64,000 nt of DNA from Lactobacillus amylolyticus DSM 11664 (lineage in GTDB: Bacteria > Bacillota > Bacilli > Lactobacillales > Lactobacillaceae): assembly GCF_000178475.1 (NCBI RefSeq), contig NZ_ADNY01000011.1, positions 1 to 64,000 of the forward strand, given 5' to 3'. The stretch's first letter is position 1; each line of letters begins with the position of its first letter. A program made the translations under genes and the position numbers. Positions 17,606-27,304 of the stretch are shown piece by piece. The notes below the pieces were generated by a model, which was not told the DNA's origin, did not search any database, and saw only the letters and a list, made by a program, of their open reading frames with translations.

Positions 17606-17619
17606 GAGGGGGCTAGACC

Positions 17620-18051
17620 ATGTTCATGGGTGAATACCATCATAATTTGGACAGTAAAGGTCGCTTGATTATACCAGCGAAACTGCGTAATCAAATTGGT
17701 GACAAAATGGTATTTACCAGAGGAATGGAAGGCTGCATTTTCGGCTATACATTAGATGTATGGCATGAAATTGAAGCCAAATTAGCGCAACTTCCGTTGA
17801 CTAAGAGAAATGTACGTAATTTTATGCGTTTATTTTATTCTGGTGCGATGGAAAGCGAATTTGACAAGCAAGGTCGTGTTAATCTGACCAAGACATTAAA
17901 ACAACACGCCGGGCTTGAAAAAGAATGTGTTATCGTAGGTGTTTCTAACCGAATCGAAATTTGGTCTAAGGAACGTTGGGAAGACTTTTCACAGTCTGCT
18001 AATGAAAACTATGATGACATCGCAGAAGATTTGGACGACATTGGACTATAA
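17620..18051 (+). CDS. mraZ: Transcriptional regulator / division protein MraZ
   Basis: A 143-aa protein with two tandem SpoVT-AbrB-like half domains. The first is MGEYHHNLDSKGRLIIPAKL and the second carries the repeated pattern SEFDKQGRVNLTKTLKQHA. MraZ forms a ring-shaped oligomer and represses or tunes the dcw operon by binding GTGG repeats, which are present just upstream. The ATG at 17620 follows GGGAGGGGG; a second in-frame ATG is two codons later. It is the first gene of the dcw cluster, and rsmH begins two bases after its stop. Confidence 0.96.
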   Translation: MFMGEYHHNLDSKGRLIIPAKLRNQIGDKMVFTRGMEGCIFGYTLDVWHEIEAKLAQLPLTKRNVRNFMRLFYSGAMESEFDKQGRVNLTKTLKQHAGLEKECVIVGVSNRIEIWSKERWEDFSQSANENYDDIAEDLDDIGL

Positions 18052-18052
18052 T

Positions 18053-19000
18053 ATGAAATTCAAACACACCAGTGTACTCTTACACGAAACTATAGATAAT
18101 TTAAAACCAAAAGACGGTGGTCTTTACGTCGATGCAACTTTCGGCGGTGGTGGACATGCGAAATATCTGCTAAGCAAGTTGAATACGGGGACACTAATTG
18201 GTTTTGATCAAGATGAATATGCAATAAAGGCAGCAAAGTTGAACTTTACTGATTTATTACAAGAGGATAGTAATCCTAGGTTACAACTCGTACATGACAA
18301 CTTTAGTCATTTGGAGCAGGACCTAGTAAAGCTGGGCTATCCAGATGGCATTGATGGCATTTATTATGACTTAGGTGTATCTTCACCACAATTTGATCAA
18401 GCTGAGCGGGGTTTTTCGTATCGATATAATGCAAGATTAGATATGAGAATGGATCAAAGCAAAGAGCTTGATGCATATCAATTAGTAAATCAAAGCAGTC
18501 AACGAGATTTGGCAAATATTTTGTACAAATATGGCGATGAAAAATTTTCACGTCAAATTGCTCATCGAATCGTTGAAAAACGCAGAGAAAAGCCAATTGA
18601 AACTACCTTCGAACTGGTAGATATCATCAAAGAAGCAATTCCTGCTTATGCACGAAGGACTGGCGGGCATCCAGCAAAGAAAAGTTTTCAGGCTCTAAGA
18701 GTGGCGGTTAACCATGAATTAGAAGTCTTGCAAACTTCTCTTGAGGAAGCAGTTAAGCTTTTACGTCCGAAAGGGCGGATCAGCGTAATAACGTTCCAGT
18801 CTGATGAAGACAAAATCGTTAAAAAAATATTTAAGAAATACTCTGAAGTAGAAGTACCCAGAGGGATGCCGATGATTCCAGATGGAATGAAACCAACACT
18901 TCGTTTGGTGAATCGCAAACCTATTACTGCTTCTGCTTTGGAATTGGAAAACAACAACCGCTCACACAGTGCAAAACTACGGGTTGCAGAGAAGATATAA
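18053..19000 (+). CDS. rsmH: 16S rRNA (cytosine(1402)-N4)-methyltransferase RsmH
   Basis: A 315-aa SAM-dependent methyltransferase. The SAM-binding motif VDATFGGGGHAKYLL lies near residue 24-38, and the DLGVSSPQFDQAERGFSYR segment is the conserved substrate region. HPAKKSFQALRVAVNHE and the C-terminal PTLRLVNRKPI motifs are also present. It methylates N4 of C1402 in the 30S P-site. The ATG at 18053 directly follows the mraZ stop; the frame is open further upstream inside mraZ but has no family homology there. ftsL begins 13 bases after its stop. Confidence 0.97.
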   Translation: MKFKHTSVLLHETIDNLKPKDGGLYVDATFGGGGHAKYLLSKLNTGTLIGFDQDEYAIKAAKLNFTDLLQEDSNPRLQLVHDNFSHLEQDLVKLGYPDGIDGIYYDLGVSSPQFDQAERGFSYRYNARLDMRMDQSKELDAYQLVNQSSQRDLANILYKYGDEKFSRQIAHRIVEKRREKPIETTFELVDIIKEAIPAYARRTGGHPAKKSFQALRVAVNHELEVLQTSLEEAVKLLRPKGRISVITFQSDEDKIVKKIFKKYSEVEVPRGMPMIPDGMKPTLRLVNRKPITASALELENNNRSHSAKLRVAEKI

Positions 19001-19013
19001 AGAGGAAATGTTT

Positions 19014-19376
19014 ATGGCTGATAGTTCTGCAAGAAGAATTGAATTTGAACCAAACAGAGAACCAAAATCTGTTAAAGTTAGGCGGATTGCTCCGAATCCA
19101 CATCAAGTGCGTTGGACTGGTCTAGAAAGAACTTTAGTTGTATTGGGAAGCGCCATTACCTTAGGAATGATGGTTTTCCTAGTTTCTTCAAGTATTTCTG
19201 CGACCTCAGCGCAGCAAAAGCTCTCAGGTGTTGAACAATCCATTACCAATAAACAAAACAATATCACTAGTCTCAATCAAGAGATTGGTGAATTGACTTC
19301 CATTTCACGCTTGAAGAAGATTGCTCGCAGTAAAGGTCTAACGTTAATTGAAAAAAACATTAGGACAGTTCGCTAA
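19014..19376 (+). CDS. ftsL: Cell division protein FtsL
   Basis: A 120-aa bitopic protein. It has a basic cytoplasmic N-terminus, one membrane helix (ERTLVVLGSAITLGMMVFLV, about residues 39-58), then an extracellular leucine-zipper-like coiled coil (KLSGVEQSITNKQNNITSL). FtsL bridges FtsQ(DivIB) and DivIC to activate FtsW and the division PBP. The ATG at 19014 is 9 bases after AGAGGA. Sequence conservation in this family is low; identity rests on architecture and position between rsmH and the PBP gene. The stop overlaps the pbp ATG by one base. Confidence 0.9.
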   Translation: MADSSARRIEFEPNREPKSVKVRRIAPNPHQVRWTGLERTLVVLGSAITLGMMVFLVSSSISATSAQQKLSGVEQSITNKQNNITSLNQEIGELTSISRLKKIARSKGLTLIEKNIRTVR

Positions 19377-21547
19377 TGAAAAAGAAAAATAATAGTTTAA
19401 AACTACAAAAATCCAAAGCCCACGGCTACCGCTTTACGGTGGGGAGAATTCTCCAACTAGCCGTGGCTTTGGTTTTTCTTGTGTTTGTGGGAAGATTTTT
19501 ATATATCGGTATTTCAAAAACAGTCCAAGGTCAAAATTTGTCGACTCGTACAAAACAGCTTTATATGCGCAATCAAGTGCTTAAAGCTAATCGAGGCACG
19601 ATTTATGATCGCAATGGTTTGGTAATTGCAGAGGACTCGCATCTTTATACAATTTACGCGATATTAGACAAGTCTTCGATTAATTATAAAAATAAACCAG
19701 AATACGTTGTTAACAAACAAAAAACAGCGAAGCAATTGGCAAAGGTTTTGCCGATTTCGGAAAAGAAGATTCTACAGTATCTTTCACCCAAGTCTAAAGC
19801 CTTTCAAGTTCAATTTGGTTCTGCCGGTAGCGGCTTAACTAAAGATCAAAAAGAAAAAATTGAAGCGATGAAATTGCCAGGAATTAAATTTATCGAAACT
19901 CCTTCACGGCTTTACCCGAATGGTGTTTTTGCATCGCACGTTGTTGGTTTAGCTCAACCAGAATACAACAAGAAGACTAATTCGCAGACAATTGTCGGAA
20001 CAATGGGACTAGAAGCGTGGTTCAATAAAACTTTGACTGGAACAGACGGTTATGAAATCTCTTCATTTGATGCTTCAGAGAATCAAACGCCTAATTCAAC
20101 TCAGACCTTTAAAGCTGCAAAGAACGGAAACAATTTATATTTGACGCTTGATTCGCAACTTCAGAGTCTATTGGAAGAAAAACTGAGTGAAGTTCAAAAA
20201 GCTTATGATCCAGTAAGTATGACGGCAGTCGTTGAAGATATGAAAACTGGGAAAGTAATGGCCGCTTCTCAAAGACCGACTTTTAATCCGCAAACCAAAA
20301 AGGGATTAACTAAATCATATCGAGATATATTGGTTCAAGATACCTATGAACCTGGTTCGGTCTTCAAAATCTTGACTTTGGCTGCGGCTATTAATAGTGG
20401 CAATTATCACCCTAACCAGTACTACAATTCAGGATCTGTAAATGTTGGTGGCTCGACAATCCATGACTGGCTCACTTCTGGTTGGGGAAGTATTCCTTTG
20501 TCTCAAGCATTCCCACGTTCAAGTAACGTTGGTTTCGTTCATATTGAGCAAGCAATGGGTGCCAAAACTTGGCGCAAATATTTGAATCGTTTTAGAATTG
20601 GTAAAAAGACGGACGTAACATTGCCAGGCGAACAAGCAGGACTGATTTCCTTTAAAGGAGTTACCGACCAAGCCGTAACGAGTTTTGGTCAGGGTGTTAA
20701 TGTCAATGTCATGCAAATTATGCAAGCATTCAGTAGTTTGGGCAATAATGGTCAAATGGTTAAACCACAATTTGTTGATAAGATTACTGATGCAAATGGC
20801 AAGACGATTAAATCCTACCAAGTTAAAAAAGTTGGAAAACCTGTTTATAGCAAAGCTACTCGTAAATTGTTGATTAAGAATATGAAACGAGTTTTAAACA
20901 AACAAATTGGTACCGGTTATGCATACAAGATGTCAGGTATTAGTTTGGGAGTAAAAACCGGTACGGCGCAAATTGCTAAACCAAATGGTGGCGGCTATTT
21001 AACTGGTGACAGCAACTATATCTTCTCAGTAGTCGGTGTTACGCCAACTAAGAATCCACGTTATTGCGTTTATTTGACATTAAAGCAACCAAGAAAGATG
21101 ACGGTATCTGCTGAAAAGATTCTTGCATCGATTTTCAAGCCAGTTATGCGTCTGGTTGTCATTATGTCTAAAAGTGAAAGTTCGGCTTCTAGTTCTTCAG
21201 TAGTTAAAACACCTAGCTTAACGCAGACGTCTTATGCTAAAGCCAAGAAAAAGGCAACTGCTGCTGGATTAAACGTTTTAAAGATTTCTAGTGGCGACAA
21301 AATTGTTAAACAGGGTGTCAAAAAGGAACAAAAAGTATCTTCCGGTTCAACTATCCTTCTTCTAGGTGATGGTACAGCTAAATGTCCAAACATGAAGGGT
21401 TGGAGCCTAGAAGAGCTGAATCAGTTTGCAAACTTGACTGGAGTTAAATTAACGATTAAAGGCTCAGGTACCGTTAATAAACAGAGTCTAAAAGTTGGTA
21501 CCAAGATAAAAACAGGGCAAAAGATTAGTATTAATTTAAAGGAGTAA
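19376..21547 (+). CDS. pbpX: Division-specific class B penicillin-binding protein with PASTA domains (PBP2x/FtsI)
   Basis: A 723-aa septal transpeptidase. Membrane helix at about 26-47, then the PBP dimer domain ([14 protein letters not shown]). The transpeptidase domain has S328-x-x-K331 (EPGSVFK), S382-S-N384 and K527-T-G529. Two PASTA domains follow from about residue 607, as in PBP2x. It cross-links septal peptidoglycan with FtsW. It starts on the last base of the ftsL stop. Its first 30 codons contain a strong inverted repeat (19413-19472) with a T tract, and the codons there are unusually GC-rich for this genome. The gene symbol is by analogy with pbp2x/ftsI. Confidence 0.95.
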   Translation: MKKKNNSLKLQKSKAHGYRFTVGRILQLAVALVFLVFVGRFLYIGISKTVQGQNLSTRTKQLYMRNQVLKANRGTIYDRNGLVIAEDSHLYTIYAILDKSSINYKNKPEYVVNKQKTAKQLAKVLPISEKKILQYLSPKSKAFQVQFGSAGSGLTKDQKEKIEAMKLPGIKFIETPSRLYPNGVFASHVVGLAQPEYNKKTNSQTIVGTMGLEAWFNKTLTGTDGYEISSFDASENQTPNSTQTFKAAKNGNNLYLTLDSQLQSLLEEKLSEVQKAYDPVSMTAVVEDMKTGKVMAASQRPTFNPQTKKGLTKSYRDILVQDTYEPGSVFKILTLAAAINSGNYHPNQYYNSGSVNVGGSTIHDWLTSGWGSIPLSQAFPRSSNVGFVHIEQAMGAKTWRKYLNRFRIGKKTDVTLPGEQAGLISFKGVTDQAVTSFGQGVNVNVMQIMQAFSSLGNNGQMVKPQFVDKITDANGKTIKSYQVKKVGKPVYSKATRKLLIKNMKRVLNKQIGTGYAYKMSGISLGVKTGTAQIAKPNGGGYLTGDSNYIFSVVGVTPTKNPRYCVYLTLKQPRKMTVSAEKILASIFKPVMRLVVIMSKSESSASSSSVVKTPSLTQTSYAKAKKKATAAGLNVLKISSGDKIVKQGVKKEQKVSSGSTILLLGDGTAKCPNMKGWSLEELNQFANLTGVKLTIKGSGTVNKQSLKVGTKIKTGQKISINLKE
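19406..19479 (+). terminator. Intragenic terminator-like cruciform inside the pbp 5' coding region
   Basis: CCAAAGCCCACGGCTA (19413-19428) pairs with TAGCCGTGGCTTTGG (19458-19472), giving 15 bp with one bulged C. TTTTTCTT follows directly, and an A5 run precedes the left arm. The loop contains CCG-CTTTA-CGG and the perfect 12-bp palindrome GGAGAATTCTCC (19443-19454). It lies 31-103 bases into the coding sequence. The geometry is that of a Rho-independent terminator, but it sits inside an essential ORF, so partial attenuation, mRNA stabilisation or translation-coupled antitermination are the likely roles. Confidence 0.6.
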
Positions 21548-21551
21548 CAAG

Positions 21552-22511
21552 ATGGTAATAAGCTTTATTGCACTAGTGAGTTCACTGGTATTAACGGCTA
21601 TTTTCTTGCCATGGTTAATTATGTTTATGCATTCTCATCATGAAGGACAAGAAGTTCGTGATGAAGGACCTAAATGGCACAAAAAGAAATCCGGCACTCC
21701 AACAATGGGAGGTACGATTTTTGTAATTGCCGCAGTTATTTCCACTATTTGGGTTTCGGCTTGGCAACATCAAATTAATAAAACAGTTTGGATTTTGATT
21801 ATTTCATTATTGGGGTACGGTATTATCGGCTTCCTGGATGATGGTATTAAACTTTATTACAAGCGTAATCTTGGCTTACGTGCATGGCAAAAATTAGCTT
21901 TGCAAATTGTGACTGCGATTGCAATTGTTTTAATTGCTGCTAGTGACAATTTCAGCTTTGGCTTATACATTCCATTTGCTGGCATTGTTAAGAGTGCTGT
22001 ATTGTTCACTATTTTTATCATTTTCTGGTTGGTTGGCTTCTCAAATGCTGTTAACCTTTCAGATGGATTGGATGGTTTAGCAACAGGTTTATCAATCGTA
22101 GCTTATGGTACATATGCTTATCTTGCCTTTAAGCAACACAATTCAGCTATCTTAATCTTTTGTATGAGTGTAATTGGTGGTTTAATTGCATTCTTCATCT
22201 TCAACCATAAACCTGCTAAAATCTTTATGGGAGATGCTGGTTCATTGGCCCTTGGTGGTGGTTTAGCAGCTGTAAGTATCTTTCTTAACAGACCATGGTC
22301 CTTGCTTTTAGTTGGTATTGTCTTTGTTTGTGAAACTGCAAGTGTAATTCTGCAGGTTATTTCTTTCCAAACTACAGGGAAGAGAATTTTTAAAATGACG
22401 CCAATCCACCACCACTTTGAAATGTTAGGCTGGTCAGAATGGAAAGTCGATATTGTCTTTTGGATCATAGGTTTGATTGGCAGTATTATTTACTTATGTA
22501 TTTGGGGATAA
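21552..22511 (+). CDS. mraY: Phospho-N-acetylmuramoyl-pentapeptide-transferase MraY
   Basis: A 319-aa polytopic membrane enzyme that transfers phospho-MurNAc-pentapeptide from UDP to undecaprenyl phosphate, forming lipid I. Conserved features include [10 protein letters not shown] (about residue 48), the acidic motifs [16 protein letters not shown] and [16 protein letters not shown], and the HHHFE motif ([11 protein letters not shown]) near the C-terminus. About ten membrane helices are visible. An AAAGGAG ribosome site overlaps the end of the PBP gene four bases upstream. Confidence 0.98.
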   Translation: MVISFIALVSSLVLTAIFLPWLIMFMHSHHEGQEVRDEGPKWHKKKSGTPTMGGTIFVIAAVISTIWVSAWQHQINKTVWILIISLLGYGIIGFLDDGIKLYYKRNLGLRAWQKLALQIVTAIAIVLIAASDNFSFGLYIPFAGIVKSAVLFTIFIIFWLVGFSNAVNLSDGLDGLATGLSIVAYGTYAYLAFKQHNSAILIFCMSVIGGLIAFFIFNHKPAKIFMGDAGSLALGGGLAAVSIFLNRPWSLLLVGIVFVCETASVILQVISFQTTGKRIFKMTPIHHHFEMLGWSEWKVDIVFWIIGLIGSIIYLCIWG

Positions 22512-22519
22512 AACAATAA

Positions 22520-23899
22520 ATGAAACAGATCGATACATATAAAGATAAAAATATTCTAGTTTTAGGTTTAGGAAAAAGTGGCTTTGCAGTTAGCAAAGTG
22601 CTTCTTCAATTAGGCGCCAAGTTGACTTTAAATGATAAGGCTGATCTGGACAAAAATGATAAAGCACAAGAACTCAAAAAGTTAGGCGTAAGAGTAATTG
22701 GCGGACATCATCCCGTTGAATTATTCGATCAAGAGCATTTTGACTACATGGTTAAAAACCCAGGAATTCCTTATGAAAATCCAATGGTGCAAAAAGCTGA
22801 GGAAAAGAAAGTTCCCATTATCACAGAACCTGAGATTGCTTTAAGCTGCAGTGAAGCACCTTATGTTTGCGTAACTGGTTCAAATGGTAAAACTACTACA
22901 GTTATGCTGACGCAAAGAATTTTGGATCATCATTTGCAAAAGTCTGGGCATCATGCATATGCTGTTGGCAACATTGGTGTCCCAATTTCCGAGGTAGTTC
23001 CTAAAGCCACAAAGGATGACATCTTGGTGGTTGAAATTTCAAGTTTCCAATTATTGGGTGTCACTGATATCGATCCTAAAGTGGCAGCAATTATAGATAT
23101 TTATCATAATGTTCACTTGGATTATCACAAGACTTTCGAAAATTATGTAAATGCTAAATTGAATGTTACTCGTTTCCAAAATTCAGCAGATTATTTCATT
23201 GCAAACTTTGATCAAAAAGATATTTTGAAGAAGGAAAAAGAAACTACTAAAGCAAAAATTCAAACCTTCTCTGAAAAAGATAATTCAGCGGACTACTTTA
23301 TTGGTGATGAATACCTTGAAAGTCAAAGCGAAAAGATTATGAAGATCGATGACATTAAATTGCCAGGTATTCATAACCAACAAAACTGTTTAGTTGCCAT
23401 TGCTATTTCCAAATTAATGGGTGCCGAAAATGATGATATTCAAGCTGTTTTAAGCACTTTTGCTGGTGCTAAGCACCGTCTGCAATATGTCATGACTTTG
23501 GATGGCAGAAAAATTTATAATGATTCAAAATCAACCAATATTGAAGCAGCCACTGTGGCTATTCCATCATTTAAGCAGCCAGAGGTTTTGATTGCAGGTG
23601 GACTTGATCGTGGCTTTACTTTTGATTCATTGGTTCCGCTTTTTAAAGAGCATGTTAAGGCCATTGTCTTGTATGGTGAAACAAAGTATTTGTTGGCTGA
23701 TGCAGCAAGAAAAGCTGGCATTAAAGATATTGTAATCGAAAATACTTTACAAGAGGCAGTACCAAAGGCATATGAATTAACCGAACCTGGTGATGTTTTA
23801 TTGTTCTCACCAGCATGTGCATCATGGGACCAATTTAGAACATTCGAAGAACGTGGAGACTATTTCGTAAGTTTTGTAAAGGAATTAAAGACTAAATAA
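22520..23899 (+). CDS. murD: UDP-N-acetylmuramoylalanine--D-glutamate ligase MurD
   Basis: A 459-aa cytoplasmic Mur ligase that adds D-glutamate to UDP-MurNAc-L-Ala. Domain 1 has the UMA-binding Rossmann motif VLGLGKSGFAV. The ATP P-loop is VTGSNGKTTTVML (about residue 116), and VVEISSFQLLG, IYHNVHLDYHK and YNDSKSTNIEA are Mur-ligase signatures. Length is normal. Eight bases separate it from mraY and murG starts one base after its stop. Confidence 0.97.
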   Translation: MKQIDTYKDKNILVLGLGKSGFAVSKVLLQLGAKLTLNDKADLDKNDKAQELKKLGVRVIGGHHPVELFDQEHFDYMVKNPGIPYENPMVQKAEEKKVPIITEPEIALSCSEAPYVCVTGSNGKTTTVMLTQRILDHHLQKSGHHAYAVGNIGVPISEVVPKATKDDILVVEISSFQLLGVTDIDPKVAAIIDIYHNVHLDYHKTFENYVNAKLNVTRFQNSADYFIANFDQKDILKKEKETTKAKIQTFSEKDNSADYFIGDEYLESQSEKIMKIDDIKLPGIHNQQNCLVAIAISKLMGAENDDIQAVLSTFAGAKHRLQYVMTLDGRKIYNDSKSTNIEAATVAIPSFKQPEVLIAGGLDRGFTFDSLVPLFKEHVKAIVLYGETKYLLADAARKAGIKDIVIENTLQEAVPKAYELTEPGDVLLFSPACASWDQFRTFEERGDYFVSFVKELKTK

Positions 23900-23900
23900 A

Positions 23901-25007
23901 ATGAGAGTTATTTTTACTGGTGGCGGTACTGGCGGTCACATTTATCCAATTATGGCAATTATCGAACGTTTGAAAGAACGCGGAATTTGTACTAATGATG
24001 AAATTCTTTTTGTCGGAACACAAAAGGGATTGGAATCAAAGATTGTTCCAGCAGCGGGTGTTAACTTTAAAACAATAAAAATTCAAGGATTTAACCGTAA
24101 GCATCCTTTGAAGAATTTTGAAACAATCGAATTGTTTTTCAAAGCAACCAAACGTGCTAAAGAAATTTTAGATGATTTTAAGCCTGATGTTGTTTTAGGA
24201 ACCGGTGGCTACGTTTCAGGTGCTCTTGTTTATGAAGCAGCCAAAATGCATATTCCAACGATGATCCATGAATCTAACTCTGTTGTTGGTTTAGCAAATA
24301 AGTTTTTAGGTCACTATGTAGATAAAATCTGCTACACTTTCGATGACGCTGCTAAACAATTTTCTGAAAAGAAGAAATTGGTTAAAACAGGCAACCCTCG
24401 TTCTCAACAAGTTTTAGGTCTTAATAATAAAAAAATTGATTTAGTCGAAAAATGGAATTTAAGTGCAAATATTCCAACTGTTTTAGTCTTTGGTGGTTCA
24501 CGTGGTGCTCTTGCAATTAACCGCATCATGTTGAAATCACTGATGGAATTGAAGAAAAAACCATATCAAGTAATTTGGGCAACTGGTACTTATTATTTCG
24601 ATGCAGTTCAAAAGAAAATAAATGGGATCGACATTGGCAGCAACATTAAAATTTTGCCATATATTAAAGATATGCCAGCACTTTTGCCAGAGATAACCTG
24701 TGTAGTTGCCAGATCCGGAGCTACTAGTATTGCTGAGTTTACTGCCCTAGGTGTTCCTGCAATTTTAATTCCAAGTCCAAATGTTACTCATAATCACCAA
24801 ATGAAGAACGCTTTGGATCTTGAAAAAGCAGGTGCTGCTTTAGTATTGCCAGAAGATGATTTGAACCCTAATAATTTCGTTTCTTCTGTCGATCATATTT
24901 TACTCGATGAAAAATATGCTAAGAAGATGTCTGAAGCTTCAAAGGCCTTAGGTGTTCCTAATGCTTCAGATCAAGTTATTAAAGTAATGAAAGAGATTTC
25001 TCGTTAG
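23901..25007 (+). CDS. murG: UDP-GlcNAc:lipid I N-acetylglucosaminyltransferase MurG
   Basis: A 368-aa GT28 glycosyltransferase that converts lipid I to lipid II on the inner membrane face. The N-terminal glycine-rich loop GGGTGGHIYP (about residues 6-15), GTGGYVSGALVYEA, HESNSVVGLANK and the C-terminal donor-site motif ARSGATSIAEFTALG are present. It starts one base after the murD stop and so depends on coupling. Confidence 0.97.
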   Translation: MRVIFTGGGTGGHIYPIMAIIERLKERGICTNDEILFVGTQKGLESKIVPAAGVNFKTIKIQGFNRKHPLKNFETIELFFKATKRAKEILDDFKPDVVLGTGGYVSGALVYEAAKMHIPTMIHESNSVVGLANKFLGHYVDKICYTFDDAAKQFSEKKKLVKTGNPRSQQVLGLNNKKIDLVEKWNLSANIPTVLVFGGSRGALAINRIMLKSLMELKKKPYQVIWATGTYYFDAVQKKINGIDIGSNIKILPYIKDMPALLPEITCVVARSGATSIAEFTALGVPAILIPSPNVTHNHQMKNALDLEKAGAALVLPEDDLNPNNFVSSVDHILLDEKYAKKMSEASKALGVPNASDQVIKVMKEISR

Positions 25008-25023
25008 AAAGAAGGTGAGGCAG

Positions 25024-25878
25024 ATGCCTAAAAAAAGAGTGACAAAGATAGATCCACGAAAAGAATTATCACCATATCTTAATCACCAAGAAAATCAAAA
25101 TCGCAATCATAAAAAGAAGAGCAAGGTTTCTGCCTCATTATCTAAACTAAAAAGTTATCGTCGGAAATCGCTTTTTAAAAACTTAGGTATCATTGTTGGT
25201 ACTTCACTTATAGCTGTCCTCATCTTAGGCTATTATGTTTCTCCACTAGCTAATGTTAATAATGTTCAAGTGGTAGGAGCTGATGACTTATCCTCGAAGA
25301 AAGTTGTGTCCAGTTCAGGGATAAAAGCCTCAGATAAATTAATCGATTATCGGCTCAATTCTAAAAAATTGAATAGCAATTTGGAACAGAAATATCCAGA
25401 AATTCAGCACGTCAGTGTTGAAATAAGTCATATTAATCGATTAGTATTAAATGTTAAAGAATACCCGACAATAGCTTATATCAAAGTTAAAGATGGCTAT
25501 CGCAAGCTTTTATCTAATGGAAAGATTGGCAGCAATGCTCTTGCCTGGTCAAAAATTGATCAGGGCAAACCGCTTTTTATTGGCTATAGCAAGAAGACAT
25601 CTTTGATAGATGATTTGGAGCTCTTTAACAGTTTACCTGCTTCTTTTCGTAATCAAGTCAAGCTGCTGAGTGGGAGTGCCATTAGAAAATCACAGATTAT
25701 TCTAGTGATGAAAGATGGCAATGTCGTTATCGGCGATATCTCTACCTTTAAGCAAAAAATCAAATATTATAATGCGATCAAGAAGAAAGCTGGCAAAAAC
25801 AGTTTAATTGATCTTGAAGTCGGTGCTTTTAGTAGACCTTTAACAAAGAGTGAAATGAAGGCTTATGGCATATCATAG
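25024..25878 (+). CDS. ftsQ: Cell division protein DivIB/FtsQ
   Basis: A 284-aa bitopic protein. A basic cytoplasmic region of about 57 residues is followed by a membrane helix (LGIIVGTSLIAVLILGYYV). An extracellular POTRA domain (NVNNVQVVGADDLSSKKV) and the beta domain come next. It is a scaffold with FtsL and DivIC for septal wall synthesis. The ATG at 25024 follows GAAGGTGAGG; an alternative GTG at 25015 is inside that ribosome site. It ends the first part of the dcw cluster; an extended -10 promoter precedes ftsA. Confidence 0.93.
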   Translation: MPKKRVTKIDPRKELSPYLNHQENQNRNHKKKSKVSASLSKLKSYRRKSLFKNLGIIVGTSLIAVLILGYYVSPLANVNNVQVVGADDLSSKKVVSSSGIKASDKLIDYRLNSKKLNSNLEQKYPEIQHVSVEISHINRLVLNVKEYPTIAYIKVKDGYRKLLSNGKIGSNALAWSKIDQGKPLFIGYSKKTSLIDDLELFNSLPASFRNQVKLLSGSAIRKSQIILVMKDGNVVIGDISTFKQKIKYYNAIKKKAGKNSLIDLEVGAFSRPLTKSEMKAYGIS

Positions 25879-25898
25879 CTGTATTGAATCCACTTTTA

Positions 25899-25907
25899 TG
25901 TTAAAAT
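25899..25907 (+). promoter_or_regulatory. Possible ftsA-ftsZ promoter (extended -10)
   Basis: TGTTAAAAT in the 62-bp gap between ftsQ and ftsA is an extended -10 match without a clear -35. A separate ftsAZ promoter is common in Firmicutes. Confidence 0.4.
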
Positions 25908-25940
25908 TTTTGCAATGCAATTATTAATGGGGGCTTAATT

Positions 25941-27290
25941 TTGGATTATTCAAATCTTTTGGTCGGCTTAGATATTGGTACCACCAGTATAAAAGCAGTT
26001 GTTGCCGATGACGGTAAAGTAATTGGTGCAGTAGCAACACCAAACACAGGGATGCGGCACGGTAAAATAGTTGATATTGATCAAACCGCAGCTGCAATCA
26101 GTCAAACGCTTAAAGAAGTGGCAGAGAAGACCAATTCTAATATTTATCGAGTAGTAACTGGCATACCTGTAGGCTTATTGCAATTAGAGACAGCTACCGG
26201 AATTACAACTGTCAGCGATAACGGTCAAGAAGTTGGCAATGAAGATGTTAAACGTGTTTTGCAATCTGCAATTAAGTCAGCCGTTAAAGACGGCTACGAT
26301 CCAATTGCTTTCTTGCCAAGCAGATTTATGATTGATGGTAAAACGGATGTTGACGACCCACGTAAGATGATTGCACACAGCTTGGCTGTTCGTGGCATTA
26401 TTTTAACTGCACCATCGGGTTCATTGCACAATATTAGAAAGGCAATTGAAAGAGCAGGCTATAAGAACAATTTCTTCGTTCCAACTCCATTAGCTATAGC
26501 TAGCGTTGCCTTAGATGAAGGTGAAAGAACCTTTGGCTCTATTATTCTTGACTTAGGTGGCGGTACTTCCACTGCAACAAGTATTCATGAAGGTCAAATC
26601 AAATACGCTAAGACTGATCTTGAAGGTGGTAGCGACATCAGCAATGATATTTCCGTTGTATTAAGTACCTCCAAGAAAGATGCAGAGCAAATCAAATTAG
26701 ATTATGGCTTTGCTGAACCAAGTTTAGCTTCAAAGAATGACAAGTTTGCCGTTAATAGTGTTGGTTCGAATGGACAACAAATGGTAGATGAGGTTTACTT
26801 AAGCGAAATTATTAATGCTCGGTTAATGCAAATTATTAAGAGAATTGGTAAAGGATTAGTCAAAACCAATGCTCTTAAATTGCCAGGCGGCATAATTATC
26901 ACCGGTGGAGGCAGTTTGCTTCAAGGCATTGATAGTTTGGTTGCTAATACCTTAAATATCAAGACGCGGATCTATCAACCAGAACAAATGGGAATGAGAA
27001 GTCCAATTTATACTGCTGCATACGGCATTGTAAATTATGTTTATAAAATGTCTGATATTGACTTTTTGGTAAATACCGCTATTTATGGTGGACCGGTCAG
27101 TGCTGAACCAAGTCGTTCTTCAGAAAAAGAGAGTAATAATTTGAAAAGAACGGTTACTTCTAGTGAAACTGAAGCAAAAGAAGCTTATAATAAAGATAAA
27201 ATGCCAAGAAGAGATCATTCTTCTGAGAAAAAAGAAAATAAAAACAGAACAGGAAGAATAAAAGACTTCTTCAAAAAGTTCTTTGCCTAA
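25941..27290 (+). CDS. ftsA: Cell division protein FtsA
   Basis: A 449-aa actin-family ATPase that tethers FtsZ to the membrane. Phosphate-1 is VGLDIGTTSIKAVV (about residues 8-21), phosphate-2 is LDLGGGTSTAT, and the adenosine motif is IITGGGSLLQGI. The last residues (GRIKDFFKKFFA) form the amphipathic membrane-targeting helix, joined by a charged, variable linker from about residue 390. It starts with TTG at 25941 behind a GGGGG ribosome site. ftsZ follows 14 bases after the stop. Confidence 0.96.
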   Translation: MDYSNLLVGLDIGTTSIKAVVADDGKVIGAVATPNTGMRHGKIVDIDQTAAAISQTLKEVAEKTNSNIYRVVTGIPVGLLQLETATGITTVSDNGQEVGNEDVKRVLQSAIKSAVKDGYDPIAFLPSRFMIDGKTDVDDPRKMIAHSLAVRGIILTAPSGSLHNIRKAIERAGYKNNFFVPTPLAIASVALDEGERTFGSIILDLGGGTSTATSIHEGQIKYAKTDLEGGSDISNDISVVLSTSKKDAEQIKLDYGFAEPSLASKNDKFAVNSVGSNGQQMVDEVYLSEIINARLMQIIKRIGKGLVKTNALKLPGGIIITGGGSLLQGIDSLVANTLNIKTRIYQPEQMGMRSPIYTAAYGIVNYVYKMSDIDFLVNTAIYGGPVSAEPSRSSEKESNNLKRTVTSSETEAKEAYNKDKMPRRDHSSEKKENKNRTGRIKDFFKKFFA

Positions 27291-27304
27291 AGGTGGTTAA
27301 TTAG

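Noticed and set aside
17567..17606. Short direct repeats before mraZ as a CRISPR-like or minisatellite array
   Set aside because: Only four 5-bp boxes with 10-bp period, and position directly before mraZ; this is the known form of an MraZ operator.
22118..22468. 116-aa open frame antisense to mraY
   Set aside because: Shadow of conserved mraY coding sequence with no start signals of its own.
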